A stretch of DNA of 34,809 nt from Clostridiales bacterium (GCA_016933835.1 JAFGAC010000112.1:1-34809), one strand, 5' to 3'. Numbered from the stretch's first letter, positions 7,580 to 17,846 are shown. Notes: a model not told the origin generated them from the letters alone. Numbers and translations: made by a program.

Positions 7580-7948
7580 ATGATTCAACAAGAAAGCCGT
7601 TTAAAAGTAGCAGATAATTCTGGTGCGAAGGAATTGCTTGTTATTCGAGTATTAGGCGGATCACGAAGAAGATATGGTAATATTGGTGATACAGTTGTTT
7701 GTGCAGTTAAAAATGCAACACCAGGCGGGGTTGTCAAAAAAGGTGATGTTGTTAAAGCTGTTATAGTAAGAACGAAAACTGGAATTAGAAGAAATGATGG
7801 AATTCATTTACAATTCGATGATAATGCAGCTGTTATTATCAAAGAAGACTTGAATCCAGTTGGCACACGTATTTTTGGCCCTGTAGCTAGAGAACTTAGA
7901 GATAAGAAATACATGAAGATAGTATCTTTAGCTCCTGAAGTACTTTAA
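7580..7948 (+). CDS. rplN: 50S ribosomal protein L14
   Basis: 122 residues, the canonical size. Opens [19 protein letters not shown]; ends with [23 protein letters not shown], both diagnostic. L14 is on the 50S interface, forms bridge B8 and is the docking site of the silencing factor RsfS. It is normally the first gene of the spc section, but no promoter or terminator separates it from rpsQ (20 nt). Confidence 0.98.
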   Translation: MIQQESRLKVADNSGAKELLVIRVLGGSRRRYGNIGDTVVCAVKNATPGGVVKKGDVVKAVIVRTKTGIRRNDGIHLQFDDNAAVIIKEDLNPVGTRIFGPVARELRDKKYMKIVSLAPEVL

Positions 7949-7964
7949 TTAGGAGGTGTAAGTA

Positions 7965-8276
7965 GTGCGTATTAAAAAAAGCGATACTGTCATAGTTATC
8001 TCTGGAAAAGATAGAGGTAAAAAAGGCAAAGTGCTTCAAGTAAATAGAGACACACAAAGAGTGATTGTGGAAGGCGTAAATATGGTGACAAAACATCAGA
8101 AGCCAACACAAAAAGTTCAACAAGGTGGAATTATTCATCAAGAAGCGCCGATTCATGTATCTAATGTAATGGTTTACGATTCAAAAGCCAAAGCAGGTAC
8201 AAGAATCAGACATCAAATTTTAGAAAATGGTAAAAAAGTAAGAGTCTCTGTAAAGAGTGGAGAAACATTAGATTAA
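7965..8276 (+). CDS. rplX: 50S ribosomal protein L24
   Basis: 103 residues from GTG 7965, 6 nt after AGGAGGTG. Seen: the KOW motif SGKDRGKKGKVLQV (13-26) and the segment GVNMVTKHQKPTQKVQQGG. L24 starts 50S assembly by binding domain I of 23S rRNA. 27 nt before rplE. Confidence 0.97.
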   Translation: MRIKKSDTVIVISGKDRGKKGKVLQVNRDTQRVIVEGVNMVTKHQKPTQKVQQGGIIHQEAPIHVSNVMVYDSKAKAGTRIRHQILENGKKVRVSVKSGETLD

Positions 8277-8303
8277 TCCTTACTTTGAAAGGAGGTAAAA
8301 AAA

Positions 8304-8843
8304 TTGCCTAGATTAAAAGACAAATATAACACCGATGTGAAAAGTGCATTGATGGTTAAATTTCAATACAAAAGTCCTATGCAAATTCCGAAACTTGAGA
8401 AAATTGTAATTAATATGGGTTTGGGTGATGCTAAAGACAATGCAAAATTATTGCAAAGTGCTGTAGATGAATTAGGAATAATTGCTGGTCAAAGACCAAT
8501 TATTACTAAAGCAAAAAAATCAGTAGCGAACTTTAAAGTTCGTGAAGGCATGAATGTAGGAGCGAAAGTTACACTTAGAGGCGCAAGAATGTATGAATTT
8601 TTAGATAGATTTGTAAACATTTCTTTACCTAGAGTGCGTGACTTTAGAGGAGTTAACCCGAATTCATTTGATGGAAGAGGCAACTACTCTGTAGGCGTAA
8701 AAGAACAATTGATATTCCCTGAGATCGAATATGATAAAGTAGATACTGTAAGAGGAATGGATATTACTTTTGTTACTACAGCTAATACAGATGAAGAAGC
8801 ACGCGAATTGCTAAAGTTAATGGGAATGCCATTTAGCAAATAA
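8304..8843 (+). CDS. rplE: 50S ribosomal protein L5
   Basis: 179 residues from a TTG start at 8304, 8 nt after AAAGGAGGT; no ATG lies nearer the family N-terminus [11 protein letters not shown]. Seen: [18 protein letters not shown], the [17 protein letters not shown] loop ([14 protein letters not shown]) and the [19 protein letters not shown] region. L5 binds 5S rRNA with L18 and forms the B1b bridge. Confidence 0.97.
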   Translation: MPRLKDKYNTDVKSALMVKFQYKSPMQIPKLEKIVINMGLGDAKDNAKLLQSAVDELGIIAGQRPIITKAKKSVANFKVREGMNVGAKVTLRGARMYEFLDRFVNISLPRVRDFRGVNPNSFDGRGNYSVGVKEQLIFPEIEYDKVDTVRGMDITFVTTANTDEEARELLKLMGMPFSK

Positions 8844-8858
8844 TAAGGAGGTAAAGCT

Positions 8859-9044
8859 GTGGCTAAAAAAGCTCTTAAAGTTAAACAGTCTCGAAAGCAA
8901 AAATACTCAACAAGAGAATATAGTAGATGTTCGATATGTGGTAGACCACATGCTTATTTGAGAAAATATGGAGTCTGCCGTATTTGCTTTAGAGAATTAG
9001 CATATAAAGGTGAGATACCAGGAGTTAGAAAGGCAAGCTGGTAA
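8859..9044 (+). CDS. rpsN: 30S ribosomal protein S14, zinc type
   Basis: 61 residues from GTG 8859 after AAGGAGGT. The short length and four cysteines C24-x2-C27 and C40-x2-C43 mark the zinc-binding (Z) form of S14, as opposed to the roughly 90-100-residue zinc-free form. Located between rplE and rpsH as usual. If zinc becomes limiting, bacteria with this form often carry a second zinc-free paralog; none is in the window. Confidence 0.97.
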   Translation: MAKKALKVKQSRKQKYSTREYSRCSICGRPHAYLRKYGVCRICFRELAYKGEIPGVRKASW

Positions 9045-9066
9045 AGTTTGAAAGGAGGTTATGACC

Positions 9067-9465
9067 ATGATGATAACAGATCCTATCGCAGATATGTTGA
9101 CACGAATTAGGAATGCGAATAACGTAAGACATAAAAGCGTAGAAATACCTGCTTCAAATATGAAGAAAAAATTAGCTGACATTCTTCTTAATGAAGGATT
9201 CATTAAGAATTATGAGGTTATCGAGGATAACAAGCAAGGTATTGTTAAAGTAGAATTGAAATACGGACCAAATAATGAAAAAGTAATTACTGGATTGAAA
9301 AGAATTTCAAAACCAGGATTAAGAGTATTTGCAAAGAGTGATGAAATCCCTAGAGTATTGGGAGGATTGGGAATTGCAATAATTTCTACTTCTCAGGGAA
9401 TCGTTTCTGATAAAGAAGCAAGAAAATTGGGCATAGGTGGCGAAGTTATTTGCTACGTATGGTAA
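9067..9465 (+). CDS. rpsH: 30S ribosomal protein S8
   Basis: 132 residues from ATG 9067, the length of Bacillus S8. Start choice: AAAGGAGG (9051-9058) is only 2 nt from the in-frame ATG 9061 but 8 nt from ATG 9067. Seen: [19 protein letters not shown] and the C-terminal [27 protein letters not shown]8 binds helix 21 of 16S rRNA and in E. coli represses the spc operon at the L5 mRNA. Confidence 0.95.
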   Translation: MMITDPIADMLTRIRNANNVRHKSVEIPASNMKKKLADILLNEGFIKNYEVIEDNKQGIVKVELKYGPNNEKVITGLKRISKPGLRVFAKSDEIPRVLGGLGIAIISTSQGIVSDKEARKLGIGGEVICYVW

Positions 9466-9487
9466 GAAAAGCTTAGGAGGTACAATA

Positions 9488-10027
9488 ATGTCTAGAATAG
9501 GTAAACTTCCGATAGAAATCCCACAGGGAGTTGAAGTTACAGTAGATGAAAAGAATTTAGTTTCTGTAAAAGGACCTCTTGGTACTTTAAGTGAGCAAGT
9601 TGATGCAAAGATTACTGTAAAGATTGAAGACAATCAAGTCTTGGTCACAAGACCAAATGACAATAAAGTCAATAGATCACTACATGGTTTATACAGAGCG
9701 TTGATTGCAAATATGGTAACAGGCGTTGCTAAAGGATTCGAAAAAAGACTGCAAATCGTAGGTGTAGGTTATCGTGCTACAAAAACAGGCGAGAACTTGG
9801 ATTTACAATTAGGATTTTCACATCCAGTAGTTATGAAAGATCCTGAAGGAATTGTTACTGAGGTTCCAAGTCAAACAGAAATTATTATCAAAGGAATTGA
9901 CAAGCAGCTAGTGGGAAATTATGCTGCTAAGATAAGAGATTGGAGAAAACCAGAGCCTTACAAAGGTAAAGGAATTCGATATTTAGGAGAAAATGTAAGA
10001 CGTAAAGAAGGAAAAGCAGGTAAGTAG
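9488..10027 (+). CDS. rplF: 50S ribosomal protein L6
   Basis: 179 residues from ATG 9488, 6 nt after TTAGGAGGT. An in-frame ATG at 9437 lies inside rpsH and is rejected. Seen: [16 protein letters not shown], the repeated L6 fold, and the C-terminal signature [15 protein letters not shown]6 lies near the sarcin-ricin loop and factor-binding site. 14 nt before rplR. Confidence 0.97.
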   Translation: MSRIGKLPIEIPQGVEVTVDEKNLVSVKGPLGTLSEQVDAKITVKIEDNQVLVTRPNDNKVNRSLHGLYRALIANMVTGVAKGFEKRLQIVGVGYRATKTGENLDLQLGFSHPVVMKDPEGIVTEVPSQTEIIIKGIDKQLVGNYAAKIRDWRKPEPYKGKGIRYLGENVRRKEGKAGK

Positions 10028-10041
10028 AAAGGAGTGACAAT

Positions 10042-10410
10042 ATGATTAAAAAAGTTAACAAAAACAAAAATCGACAAGCACGTCAATTAAGAGTGCGTAA
10101 GAAAACATCTGGAACTCCTGAGCGTCCTCGACTGAATGTGTTTAGAAGTTCGAAGAACATTTATGCGCAATTGATCGATGATGTTAATGGAAATACTTTA
10201 GTTTCTGCTTCTTCATTAGATAAAGAATTACAAGGACAATTCAGTAATGGAGGCAACAAGGAAGCTGCTAAATTAGTTGGTCAGCTTGTTGCTAAAAAAG
10301 CGCTTGAAAAAGGCTTCGAAACAGTAGTTTTTGATCGAGCGGGATATTTATACCATGGTCGTGTACAAGAATTGGCTAATGGAGCAAGAGAAGCAGGATT
10401 AAAATTCTAA
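10042..10410 (+). CDS. rplR: 50S ribosomal protein L18
   Basis: 122 residues. Seen: the basic N-terminus, [20 protein letters not shown], and the C-terminal [23 protein letters not shown], both diagnostic. L18 carries 5S rRNA into the 50S subunit together with L5. Preceded by AAAGGAG; 14 nt before rpsE. Confidence 0.97.
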   Translation: MIKKVNKNKNRQARQLRVRKKTSGTPERPRLNVFRSSKNIYAQLIDDVNGNTLVSASSLDKELQGQFSNGGNKEAAKLVGQLVAKKALEKGFETVVFDRAGYLYHGRVQELANGAREAGLKF

Positions 10411-10424
10411 AAGGAGGGATAAGT

Positions 10425-10931
10425 ATGAATCGTCAAAGAATCGATGCGTCAAAATTAGACCTCAAGGAACAGGTTATAAACATAAACAGAGTTACTAAAG
10501 TTGTTAAAGGCGGTAGAAACTTTAGATTTAGTGCTCTTGTAGTTGTTGGTGATGAAAATGGCCACGTAGGAATCGGAAAAGGTAAAGCCTTAGAGGTTCC
10601 TGAAGCAATTAGAAAGGCAATTGAAGATGCTAAAAAGAACTTGATTTTGGTTCCGAGATTAGGAACTACAATCCCACATGATATCAAGGGTGAATTTGGT
10701 TCTGGATTAGTATATTTAATGCCTGCTGCTGAAGGTACTGGAGTTATTGCGGGTGGACCAGTTCGTGCTGTACTTGAGTTAGCTGGTATAAAAGATGTAA
10801 GAGCGAAATCCTTAGGATCAAACAATCCTAGAAATGTTGTTAACGCAACTATGGTAGGGTTGCAAATGTTGAAAACTGCGTCAGGAGTTGCGAAACTTCG
10901 TGGCAAAACTATCAAAGAAATTTTAGGTTAG
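10425..10931 (+). CDS. rpsE: 30S ribosomal protein S5
   Basis: 168 residues. Seen: the dsRNA-binding-like N-domain with [17 protein letters not shown]-type sequence, [23 protein letters not shown], and the C-domain ending [15 protein letters not shown]5 helps unwind mRNA at the entry site and controls decoding accuracy. Preceded by AAAGGAGGG. 12 nt before rpmD. Confidence 0.97.
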   Translation: MNRQRIDASKLDLKEQVININRVTKVVKGGRNFRFSALVVVGDENGHVGIGKGKALEVPEAIRKAIEDAKKNLILVPRLGTTIPHDIKGEFGSGLVYLMPAAEGTGVIAGGPVRAVLELAGIKDVRAKSLGSNNPRNVVNATMVGLQMLKTASGVAKLRGKTIKEILG

Positions 10932-10943
10932 GGGGTAATGACC

Positions 10944-11126
10944 TTGGCTAATATATTAAGAATTAAATTAATAAAAAGTACAATCGGTACTAAGCCAGTA
11001 CACAAAAAAAATATTCAAGCACTTGGTTTGAGAAAATTAAACCAAGTTGTAGAAAAAATAGACAATCCTCAGACTAGAGGTATGATAGCAAAGGTAGAAC
11101 ATCTAGTTGAAGTTGAAGAAGCATAA
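10944..11126 (+). CDS. rpmD: 50S ribosomal protein L30
   Basis: 60 residues from TTG 10944. The Shine-Dalgarno AGGGGGT (10930-10936) is 1 nt from the in-frame ATG 10938 but 7 nt from TTG 10944, and the TTG gives the usual short L30 N-terminus ([15 protein letters not shown]). Seen: the body [23 protein letters not shown] region. If ATG 10938 were used the protein would be 62 residues. Confidence 0.93.
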   Translation: MANILRIKLIKSTIGTKPVHKKNIQALGLRKLNQVVEKIDNPQTRGMIAKVEHLVEVEEA

Positions 11127-11141
11127 AAAGGAGGTGCACTG

Positions 11142-11585
11142 ATGAGACTACATGATTTAAAGCCTGCAGAAGGCTCTAGAAAAAGTAAGAAAAGAGTCGG
11201 TAGAGGTACAGGTTCAGGACTTGGAACAACTGCTGGAAGAGGTAGTAATGGTCAAAATTCTAGATCGGGTGGAGGCGTAAGACCTGGTTTTGAAGGTGGT
11301 CAAATGCCTTTGTTCAGAAGAATTCCAAAGCGTGGATTTACAAACGCAAGATTCAAAAAAGAATGGTTGATCCTGAATGTTGCTGATTTAAATGTCTTCG
11401 ATGATCAAGCAGAAGTAACTCCTGAAATTTTACTAGAAAAAGGTATAATCAATTCCTTGAAATACGGTATTAAAATTTTGGGTGACGGAGAGTTGAATAA
11501 AGCGTTAAATATCAAAGCTAATAAATTTACTCAGTCTGCAATGAAGAAAATTGAAGCAGCTGGAGGAAAGGCAGAGGTGATTTAA
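11142..11585 (+). CDS. rplO: 50S ribosomal protein L15
   Basis: 147 residues. Seen: [22 protein letters not shown] and the glycine/arginine-rich extension with [24 protein letters not shown], followed by a compact C-domain. L15 is a late 50S assembly protein. Its TAA (11583-11585) directly abuts the secY start with no gap, which suggests coupled translation. Confidence 0.97.
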   Translation: MRLHDLKPAEGSRKSKKRVGRGTGSGLGTTAGRGSNGQNSRSGGGVRPGFEGGQMPLFRRIPKRGFTNARFKKEWLILNVADLNVFDDQAEVTPEILLEKGIINSLKYGIKILGDGELNKALNIKANKFTQSAMKKIEAAGGKAEVI

Positions 11586-12848
11586 TTGCTTTCAACTCTA
11601 AAAAATGCATGGAAGATTCCTGATTTAAAGAAGAGACTGCTTTATACAATGGCAATGTTGGTTATCTTTAGATTAGGAACTGCAATACCTGTACCAGGAA
11701 TCGACAAATTAAAGTTAGCTTCATTATTTACAGCTGATGAGGGTCTAATTGGATTCTTTAATCTGATGTCTGGTGGAGCGTTCAAAAACTTCACAATATT
11801 TGCACTTGGTATTTCACCATATATTACTGCATCAATTATTGTCAATTTGTTGCAGATAGCTATACCTGCATTGGAAAGAATGGCGAAAGAAGGCGAAACA
11901 GGTAGAAAGAAACTAGCACAGATGACACGTTATGGTACAGTAGTTTTAGCTTTAATCCAAGCGTTTGGTATTAGTGCAGGATTTTTCAGACAAGCATTTA
12001 TCAGTTATGATGCAACTTCAATTGCAATTTCAGTCATTACTTTAACGGCAGGAACAGCATTCTTGATGTATCTAGGTGAAAAAATTAATGAAAATGGTAT
12101 AGGGAATGGTATTTCTTTATTCATTTTCGCTGGTATAATTGCTAGAGTGCCAGATGCAACAATCAGCATGGTTACTAGATTATTTGCAGGAGATCTTGGT
12201 ATTTTTAGTATTTTGATATTTGTAGTGGTTGCTATCGTAGTCATTATGGGTGTTATTTATATTCAACAGGGAGCTAGAAAAGTACCTGTTCAATATGCTA
12301 AAAGAGTTGTAGGTAGAAAGATGTATGGAGGACATAACACACATATTCCGTTGAAAGTAAATCAAGCGGGTGTTATTCCAGTAATCTTTGCAATTTCATT
12401 ATTGATGTTTCCGATAACAATAGCACAATTTTGGCCGACATCAGGTTTTTATCTGTGGGTTAAGACATATTTCAATTCAACAACAGCACTATATAATGTG
12501 TTGAATGGATTGTTGATCATTTTCTTCACATATTTCTATACTTCTGTAATATTCAATCCAATTGAAGTTGCAGATAATATGAAGAAAAATGGTGGTTTTA
12601 TTCCAGGTATTAGACCAGGTAGACCAACGAGTGATTATTTAACAAGAACAATGAACAGATTGACAATGGCAGGTGCTGTTTTCTTGGCGTTAATAGCGAC
12701 ATTGCCAAATATCATTTTAGCTCTTGGAGAATTACAGATTTCATTCGGGGGAACTTCTTTACTGATTGTTGTTGGTGTTTCTTTAGAAACTATGAAACAA
12801 GTTGAAGCGCAAATGGTAATGAGACATTACCAAGGGTTCTTGAAATAG
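11586..12848 (+). CDS. secY: Preprotein translocase channel subunit SecY
   Basis: 420 residues, ten membrane-spanning segments by hydrophobicity. The TTG start at 11586 follows GAGGTGA (11574-11580) and abuts the rplO stop. Seen: the N-terminus [30 protein letters not shown] region, [16 protein letters not shown], and the cytoplasmic loops [16 protein letters not shown] and [10 protein letters not shown], all SecY landmarks that include SecA/ribosome contact sites. With SecE and SecG it forms the export pore in the cytoplasmic membrane. Usual position after rplO. Confidence 0.97.
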   Translation: MLSTLKNAWKIPDLKKRLLYTMAMLVIFRLGTAIPVPGIDKLKLASLFTADEGLIGFFNLMSGGAFKNFTIFALGISPYITASIIVNLLQIAIPALERMAKEGETGRKKLAQMTRYGTVVLALIQAFGISAGFFRQAFISYDATSIAISVITLTAGTAFLMYLGEKINENGIGNGISLFIFAGIIARVPDATISMVTRLFAGDLGIFSILIFVVVAIVVIMGVIYIQQGARKVPVQYAKRVVGRKMYGGHNTHIPLKVNQAGVIPVIFAISLLMFPITIAQFWPTSGFYLWVKTYFNSTTALYNVLNGLLIIFFTYFYTSVIFNPIEVADNMKKNGGFIPGIRPGRPTSDYLTRTMNRLTMAGAVFLALIATLPNIILALGELQISFGGTSLLIVVGVSLETMKQVEAQMVMRHYQGFLK

Positions 12849-12858
12849 AGGTGAAAAG

Positions 12859-13503
12859 ATGAAATTGGTACTTTTAGGCCCTCCTGGGGCAGGAAAAGGA
12901 ACACAGGCAGCGAGTATTGTTGAAAAATACAATTTGCCTCATATTTCAACTGGTGATATTTTTAGAAAGAATTTAAAAGAAGGAACTGAACTTGGACTTA
13001 AAGCAAAAAGTTTTATGGATCGAGGAGAATTAGTTCCGGATAGTTTAGTAGTTGAAATAGTAGTAGACAGATTATCAGAAGGTGATACTGCAAATGGCTA
13101 TCTGCTTGACGGATTTCCAAGAACAGTTGTTCAAGCTGAATATCTGAATGATTTTTTAGAAAAAAACGATGATCATCTTGATTATGTGTTGAATATAAAA
13201 GTAGATCCAAATGTTTTGGTAGAAAGAGCAGTTGGAAGAAGAATTTGTAAAGATTGTGGTGCGACATATCACGTTGATTTCAATCCTTCACAAGTTGAAG
13301 GTGTTTGTGATAAGTGTGGTGGAGAATTGTATCAGAGATCTGATGACAATGAAGAAACTGTCACTAATCGAATTAAAGTTTATACAGATGAAACTTCTCC
13401 GCTTATTGAATACTATAACGATAAAAAATTGTTAGTCGACATAAATGGACAAAAGGACATTTCGGATGTTTTCACTGATATTGTAGATATTTTAGGTGAG
13501 TAG
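12859..13503 (+). CDS. adk: Adenylate kinase, zinc-LID type
   Basis: 214 residues, full length. Interconverts ATP + AMP and 2 ADP in the cytosol. Seen: P-loop GPPGAGKGT (7-15), the AMP-binding DGFPRT (84-89), and a long LID with four cysteines C130, C133, C150 and C153, the structural zinc site typical of Gram-positive enzymes. Lies 10 nt after secY and 1 nt before the map start, the standard Firmicutes order. Confidence 0.98.
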   Translation: MKLVLLGPPGAGKGTQAASIVEKYNLPHISTGDIFRKNLKEGTELGLKAKSFMDRGELVPDSLVVEIVVDRLSEGDTANGYLLDGFPRTVVQAEYLNDFLEKNDDHLDYVLNIKVDPNVLVERAVGRRICKDCGATYHVDFNPSQVEGVCDKCGGELYQRSDDNEETVTNRIKVYTDETSPLIEYYNDKKLLVDINGQKDISDVFTDIVDILGE

Positions 13504-13504
13504 A

Positions 13505-14254
13505 ATGATCATAGTTAAATCCAAAAGAGAAATTGATATCATGAAAGAAGCAGGCAGAATTACAGCATATGCTCATGAAATGGTTGAAAAAAATATTCGG
13601 CCAGGTATATCAACAAAGGAGTTAGATGAAATTGCTGAAAAAGCGATTTTAGATAATGACGCAGTACCATCTTTTAAAGGTTATGGTGGATTTCCAGGGA
13701 CTATATGCAGTTCAATAAATGAAGAAGTTGTTCATGGAATACCTGATTTTAATCGTATTTTAAAAGAAGGTGATATAATAAGTGTTGATATTGGTGCTTT
13801 TTATAAAGGCTATCATGGTGATGCTGCAAGGACGCATGGCGTAGGTTTGATATCTGCCCAAGCTCAAAAACTGATTGATGTGACTAAACAAAGCTTTTAT
13901 GAAGGTTTGAAGTATTGTAAAGAAGGGTATAAATTATCAGATATCTCTCATGCAATACAAACATTTGTTGAAGAAAATGGATTTTCTATTGTCAGAAATT
14001 ATGTAGGACACGGTATTGGGCAGGATTTACATGAAGATCCACAAATCCCTAATTACGGACCTCCTGATAAAGGACCTCGTCTTAAGAGGGGCATGGTATT
14101 TGCAATAGAACCGATGGTCAATTTAGGAGGGTATGATGTTAAAACTCTTCAAGATGGATGGACGGTAGTTACTATGGATAATTCGTTATCAGCTCATTAT
14201 GAAAACACCTTAGCCATTACTGAAGGTGAACCTGAGCTCTTGACAATACTATAA
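13505..14254 (+). CDS. map: Methionine aminopeptidase, type I
   Basis: 249 residues from ATG 13505; AGGTGA (13494-13499), at the end of adk, is 5 nt upstream. The in-frame GTG at 13496 is part of that Shine-Dalgarno and is rejected. Removes initiator methionine from nascent proteins. All five metal ligands are present: D95, D106, H169, E202 and E233, plus the substrate-side H77. No SH3 or zinc-finger extension, so this is type Ia. Two-metal peptidase fold intact. Confidence 0.97.
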   Translation: MIIVKSKREIDIMKEAGRITAYAHEMVEKNIRPGISTKELDEIAEKAILDNDAVPSFKGYGGFPGTICSSINEEVVHGIPDFNRILKEGDIISVDIGAFYKGYHGDAARTHGVGLISAQAQKLIDVTKQSFYEGLKYCKEGYKLSDISHAIQTFVEENGFSIVRNYVGHGIGQDLHEDPQIPNYGPPDKGPRLKRGMVFAIEPMVNLGGYDVKTLQDGWTVVTMDNSLSAHYENTLAITEGEPELLTIL

Positions 14255-14268
14255 GTGAGGTGTTTATT

Positions 14269-14559
14269 ATGATAAATACTTCTCAAGTTTTACCAGGACA
14301 ATTAGTTGTTTCAAAAGCTGGACGTGATTTTGGCAGATACTTTGTTATCATCGAAATTATAGATGATCAATTCGTTCATCTTGTCGATGGTGATCTGAGA
14401 AAGGTTGAAAAACCTAAGAAGAAAAAAATAAAGCATTTGCAGAAAACAAATCATGTCAGTCAATTTATTGTTGATAAAATTGATAATGGTGAGAAGATAA
14501 CTAATGTGATGGTAAGACGTGAAATAGAAAAATTGAATTTAGAAAGCAATTTAGGTTAG
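14269..14559 (+). CDS. KOW-domain RNA-binding protein (L14e/L6e/L27e-like)
   Basis: 96 residues from ATG 14269, 6 nt after GAGGTG; an in-frame GTG at 14260 overlaps that site and is rejected. The N-terminal KOW-like SH3 barrel (about 8-28, [19 protein letters not shown]) is followed by a lysine-rich run [10 protein letters not shown]. Homologs occupy this place between map and infA in many Firmicutes. Ribosome association is inferred from the fold, basic charge and context; the exact role is not established. Confidence 0.85.
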   Translation: MINTSQVLPGQLVVSKAGRDFGRYFVIIEIIDDQFVHLVDGDLRKVEKPKKKKIKHLQKTNHVSQFIVDKIDNGEKITNVMVRREIEKLNLESNLG

Positions 14560-14570
14560 GAGGTTCATGT

Positions 14571-14792
14571 ATGGCAAGTAATGATTCGATTGAAGTAAGA
14601 GGCGTTGTGGTTGAAGCTCTACCAAATGCACAGTTTAAAGTTGAATTAGAAAATGGTCATGTAGTTATGGCTTATATAACAGGAAAACTTAGAATGCATT
14701 ATATTAGAATTTTGCCAGGGGATATCGTTACTTTGAAATTATCTCCTTACGATTTAACTAAAGGTAGAATAGTCTGGCGTGGAAAGAAATAA
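14571..14792 (+). CDS. infA: Translation initiation factor IF-1
   Basis: 73 residues, a single OB-fold (S1-like) protein. Seen: [33 protein letters not shown] core and [24 protein letters not shown]-1 blocks the 30S A site during initiation. A TTAGGAGGT site precedes ATG 14571; rpmJ follows 11 nt later. Confidence 0.97.
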   Translation: MASNDSIEVRGVVVEALPNAQFKVELENGHVVMAYITGKLRMHYIRILPGDIVTLKLSPYDLTKGRIVWRGKK

Positions 14793-14803
14793 GGAGGGAT
14801 AAC

Positions 14804-14917
14804 ATGAAAGTTAGACCATCGGTAAAACCAATGTGCGAGAAATGTAAAGTTATCAAGCGTAAAGGTAAAGTTATGATAATTTGCGAAAATCCGAAGCACA
14901 AACAAGTTCAAGGTTAA
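14804..14917 (+). CDS. rpmJ: 50S ribosomal protein L36
   Basis: 37 codons, ATG 14804 to TAA 14915-14917, preceded by AAGGAGGG. The sequence [21 protein letters not shown] and the end NPKHKQVQG are canonical L36. Zinc ligands C11, C14, C27 and H32 are all present, so it is the zinc-binding form. L36 binds 23S rRNA in the late 50S subunit. It is the last gene before a 99-nt structured gap and rpsM. Confidence 0.97.
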   Translation: MKVRPSVKPMCEKCKVIKRKGKVMIICENPKHKQVQG

Positions 14918-15016
14918 AAGGATGTATATGATAATCGGTGCGGCTGCCCGCTAAGGGACCATTGTCATTTCATATATAATCTCAATAAGCGTACACAATT
15001 TAGGAGGTGTAAGTAG
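14918..15016 (+). promoter_or_regulatory. Structured leader between rpmJ and rpsM (candidate alpha-operon regulatory RNA)
   Basis: TATATGA (14925-14931) pairs with TCATATA (14970-14976). Inside, TAAT-(c)-GGT (14932-14939) pairs with ACCATTG (14958-14964). The apical loop contains GCGG (14940-14943) with CCGC (14948-14951), and the CCC of that loop can alternatively meet GGG at 14955-14957, a pseudoknot option. In E. coli S4 represses the alpha operon at a pseudoknot leader before rpsM, and rpsD lies in this operon here. That this element binds S4 is inference. No clear promoter or T tract is visible. Confidence 0.5.
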
Positions 15017-15385
15017 ATGGCGAGAATCGCAGGTGTTGACCTTCCAAGAGACAAGAGGGTTGAAATAGGCTTGACTTATATTTTTGGTATTGGCCTACCA
15101 ACATCACAAAATATCTTAGAAAAAGCTAGCATCAGTCCTGATACAAGAGTAAAAGATTTGACTGAAGAAGAAGTTAGCAATTTAAGACAAATCATCGAAA
15201 ACGACCATACGGTTGAGGGTGATTTAAGACGTGAAGTTGCAATGAATATAAAACGACTAAAAGAAATTGGTTGTTATAGAGGAATCAGACATAGAAAAGG
15301 TCTTCCAGTAAGAGGACAAAAGACAAAAACAAATGCAAGAACTAGAAAAGGTCCTAAGAGAACTGTAGGACGTAAGAAAAAGTAA
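15017..15385 (+). CDS. rpsM: 30S ribosomal protein S13
   Basis: 122 residues. Opens [26 protein letters not shown] and has the helix-turn-helix-like body and basic tail with [17 protein letters not shown] that contacts P-site tRNA. Preceded by TAGGAGGTG. First gene of the alpha section (rpsM-rpsK-rpsD-rpoA-rplQ). 12 nt before rpsK. Confidence 0.98.
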   Translation: MARIAGVDLPRDKRVEIGLTYIFGIGLPTSQNILEKASISPDTRVKDLTEEEVSNLRQIIENDHTVEGDLRREVAMNIKRLKEIGCYRGIRHRKGLPVRGQKTKTNARTRKGPKRTVGRKKK

Positions 15386-15397
15386 GGAGGTTGACGA

Positions 15398-15793
15398 ATG
15401 GCTGTTAAGGGAAAAAAAGTGCGTAGAAAGAAACGCGAGAAAAAGAATATCGAGCGTGGTCAAGCACATATCCAATCAACATTCAACAATACGATTATCA
15501 CGTTGACTGATTTGGATGGCAATTCAATTGCTTGGGCAAGTGCTGGTAGTTTAGGGTTCAAAGGGTCAAGAAAATCAACTCCTTTTGCTGCTCAAATGGC
15601 TGCTGAATCTGTTGCTAAAGAAGGTATGGAGCATGGACTTAAATCTGTCCAGGTATTTGTTAAAGGACCTGGCGCGGGAAGAGAAGCTGCAATCCGATCT
15701 TTACAAGCTGTAGGATTAGAAATTAATTTAATAAACGATGTTACTCCAATTCCACATAATGGATGTAGACCACCAAAAAGAAGAAGAGTATAG
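15398..15793 (+). CDS. rpsK: 30S ribosomal protein S11
   Basis: 131 residues. A lysine/arginine-rich N-terminal extension is followed by [34 protein letters not shown] and the invariant end [14 protein letters not shown]11 forms the 30S platform near the E-site codon. TAAGGAGGTTG precedes ATG 15398. Confidence 0.98.
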   Translation: MAVKGKKVRRKKREKKNIERGQAHIQSTFNNTIITLTDLDGNSIAWASAGSLGFKGSRKSTPFAAQMAAESVAKEGMEHGLKSVQVFVKGPGAGREAAIRSLQAVGLEINLINDVTPIPHNGCRPPKRRRV

Positions 15794-15814
15794 CGATAGG
15801 AGGTGTAGAGTTAA

Positions 15815-16435
15815 ATGGCAAGATATACAGGACCATCTTGTAGGTTATGTCGTAGAGAAGGCGAAAAACTATTTCTTAAAGGCGATAGATGTTACTCTGA
15901 CAAATGTGCTATGAATAAGAGAGCGACTGCTCCTGGACAACACGGCACAAAAAGAGGAAAACTTTCAAACTACGGTATACAGTTAAGAGAAAAACAAAAA
16001 GTTAAAAGATATTACGGTTTACTCGAAAGCCAATTTCTTAAAACATATGAAAATGCAACGAAAATGGCTGGTATGACAGGTGAGAACTTCTTAAGACTTT
16101 TAGAAGTAAGATTCGATAATGTTGTTTACAGAATGGGTCTTGCATCTTCAAGAAAAGAAGCGAGACAATTGGTTACACATGGTCACTTTACTATAAATGG
16201 TAAAAAGGCTGATATTCCATCAATGTCTTTAAGTATCGGAGACGTAGTTGCGGTGAGAGAGAAATCTCAAACTTCACAAAAGTTTAAAGATATTATGGAG
16301 AAGTCAGCTACTACTCCAAGTTGGATTGAATCTGACGTAGAGAAGCTTGAAGGTAAAATAGTAGCGATGCCTTCTAGAGAGGACATTGACCTACCAATAG
16401 AAGAGCATTTAATCATTGAGCTTTATTCTAGATAG
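15815..16435 (+). CDS. rpsD: 30S ribosomal protein S4, zinc type
   Basis: 206 residues. The N-terminus has four cysteines C9, C12, C26 and C31, the zinc-binding (C+) S4 form. The S4 RNA-binding domain with [20 protein letters not shown] is intact. S4 nucleates 30S assembly and acts in decoding. In Bacillus rpsD stands alone with its own leader, but here it lies inside the alpha cluster. 53 nt without clear signals separate it from rpoA. Confidence 0.98.
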   Translation: MARYTGPSCRLCRREGEKLFLKGDRCYSDKCAMNKRATAPGQHGTKRGKLSNYGIQLREKQKVKRYYGLLESQFLKTYENATKMAGMTGENFLRLLEVRFDNVVYRMGLASSRKEARQLVTHGHFTINGKKADIPSMSLSIGDVVAVREKSQTSQKFKDIMEKSATTPSWIESDVEKLEGKIVAMPSREDIDLPIEEHLIIELYSR

Positions 16436-16488
16436 GTTAGTATCGCATTTTATCCTCGTAAAGACCATTTTTAGAAGGAGGGTCATTG

Positions 16489-17439
16489 ATGATAGAAATT
16501 GAAAAGCCAAGCATAGAGATTGTAGAATACGACTTAAGCAATAACTATGGGAAGTTTGTTATAGCTCCTTTAGAAAGAGGCTATGGAACAACTTTGGGTA
16601 ATAGTTTAAGAAGAGTATTACTATCGTCTTTGCCCGGAACTGCTGTGAAGTGGATCAAAATTGAAAATGTCTTACATGAATTTTCAACAGTTCCCGGGGT
16701 CAAAGAAGATGTTGTTGCAATAATTCTGAACCTAAAAGAATTAGCAGCAAAAATTCATTCTGACGACCAAATTAAAATAATTAGAATTGACACAGATAAA
16801 CCTGGTGCCATTACAGCCGGTGATTTAATTGTTGATGCTGATGTTGAAATATTAGATACAAGTCTACATATTGCAACTTTGGAAGATAAAGCATCTTTAA
16901 GAATGGAAATTGCTATTGGAAAAGGCAGAGGGTATGTACCATCTGAAGCTAATAAAGACGAGACTATGACAATAGGAACAATTCCTGTGGATTCAATTTA
17001 CACACCTGTGAAAAAATTGAATTACAGTGTTGATAAAACTCGTGTCGGTCAAAATGCTGATTATGATAGTCTAACCTTGGAAATATGGACTGACGGCACA
17101 ATCAAGCCTGATGAAGCGGCATCTTTAGGCGCTAAAATAATGAAAGAACATTTGAACTTATTTATAGACATGACTGATCATGTTGATAATATGGAAATCA
17201 TGTTCGAAAAAGAAGAAGGCAAAAAAGAGAAAGTTCTTGAAATGACGATAGAAGAATTGGATCTTTCAGTAAGATCTTACAACTGTCTGAAACGTGCGGG
17301 AATAAACACAGTCGAAGAATTGGCGTCAAAATCAGAAGATGATATGATGAAAGTTCGTAATCTGGGTAAAAAGTCTCTTGAAGAAGTAAAAGTAAAATTA
17401 TTAGAGCTCGACTTAGGTTTACGAGCAAATGATGAGTAA
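16489..17439 (+). CDS. rpoA: DNA-directed RNA polymerase alpha subunit
   Basis: 316 residues. ATG 16489 is 6 nt after AAGGAGGG (16475-16482); the TTG at 16486 is too close and is rejected. Seen: the alpha-NTD with [20 protein letters not shown] (dimerisation and beta/beta' assembly), a linker, and the alpha-CTD from about 247 on with [19 protein letters not shown] and [11 protein letters not shown], which binds UP elements and activators. Confidence 0.98.
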   Translation: MIEIEKPSIEIVEYDLSNNYGKFVIAPLERGYGTTLGNSLRRVLLSSLPGTAVKWIKIENVLHEFSTVPGVKEDVVAIILNLKELAAKIHSDDQIKIIRIDTDKPGAITAGDLIVDADVEILDTSLHIATLEDKASLRMEIAIGKGRGYVPSEANKDETMTIGTIPVDSIYTPVKKLNYSVDKTRVGQNADYDSLTLEIWTDGTIKPDEAASLGAKIMKEHLNLFIDMTDHVDNMEIMFEKEEGKKEKVLEMTIEELDLSVRSYNCLKRAGINTVEELASKSEDDMMKVRNLGKKSLEEVKVKLLELDLGLRANDE

Positions 17440-17451
17440 AGGAGGGGAAGT

Positions 17452-17793
17452 ATGGCAGAATATCGCAAATTAGGACGAACAAGTTCTCATAGAGAATTGA
17501 TGCTTAGAAACTTAACTACTCAATTATTGCAGCATGGTAGAATAACTACTACTGAAACGCGTGCAAAAGAGATTAGAAAAATTGCTGATAAAATGGTCAC
17601 TCTTGGTAAAAAAGGAGACTTGCATGCAAAGAGACAAGCATTGTCTTATTTAACAAGTGAAACAGTAGTAAAGAATTTGTTCGACGAAATTGCCCCTAAA
17701 TATCAAGAAAGAAATGGTGGATACACAAGAATCATCAAAACGTCTCCTCGTAGAGGCGACAATGCACCAATGGCAATTATTGAGTTAATATAA
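17452..17793 (+). CDS. rplQ: 50S ribosomal protein L17
   Basis: 113 residues. Seen: [23 protein letters not shown] and [31 protein letters not shown] region, ending [14 protein letters not shown], all family features. L17 is near the tunnel exit and is the last gene of the cluster; its stop codon is the base of the terminator stem. Confidence 0.98.
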   Translation: MAEYRKLGRTSSHRELMLRNLTTQLLQHGRITTTETRAKEIRKIADKMVTLGKKGDLHAKRQALSYLTSETVVKNLFDEIAPKYQERNGGYTRIIKTSPRRGDNAPMAIIELI

Positions 17794-17817
17794 GGGACTA
17801 TGATTAGTCCCTTTTCT
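17792..17817 (+). terminator. Intrinsic terminator of the S10-spc-alpha cluster
   Basis: AAGGGACTA (17792-17800) pairs with TAGTCCCTT (17805-17813) around TGAT, and TTTT starts at 17812. The stem uses the last two bases of the rplQ stop codon. The T run is short, so some read-through into ecfA1 is possible; no strong promoter was seen in the 53-nt gap. Confidence 0.85.
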
Positions 17818-17846
17818 ACATTATTTAAAGAGATAAGAGGTATGAA

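Noticed and set aside
10433-10915. 160-codon open frame on the minus strand
   Set aside because: Lies wholly antisense to rpsE, with no ribosome-binding site or recognisable protein; a by-product of rpsE codon use.
16463-16484. GACC...GGTC pairing around the rpoA Shine-Dalgarno
   Set aside because: Only four base pairs with a 14-nt loop; too weak to call a translational switch.
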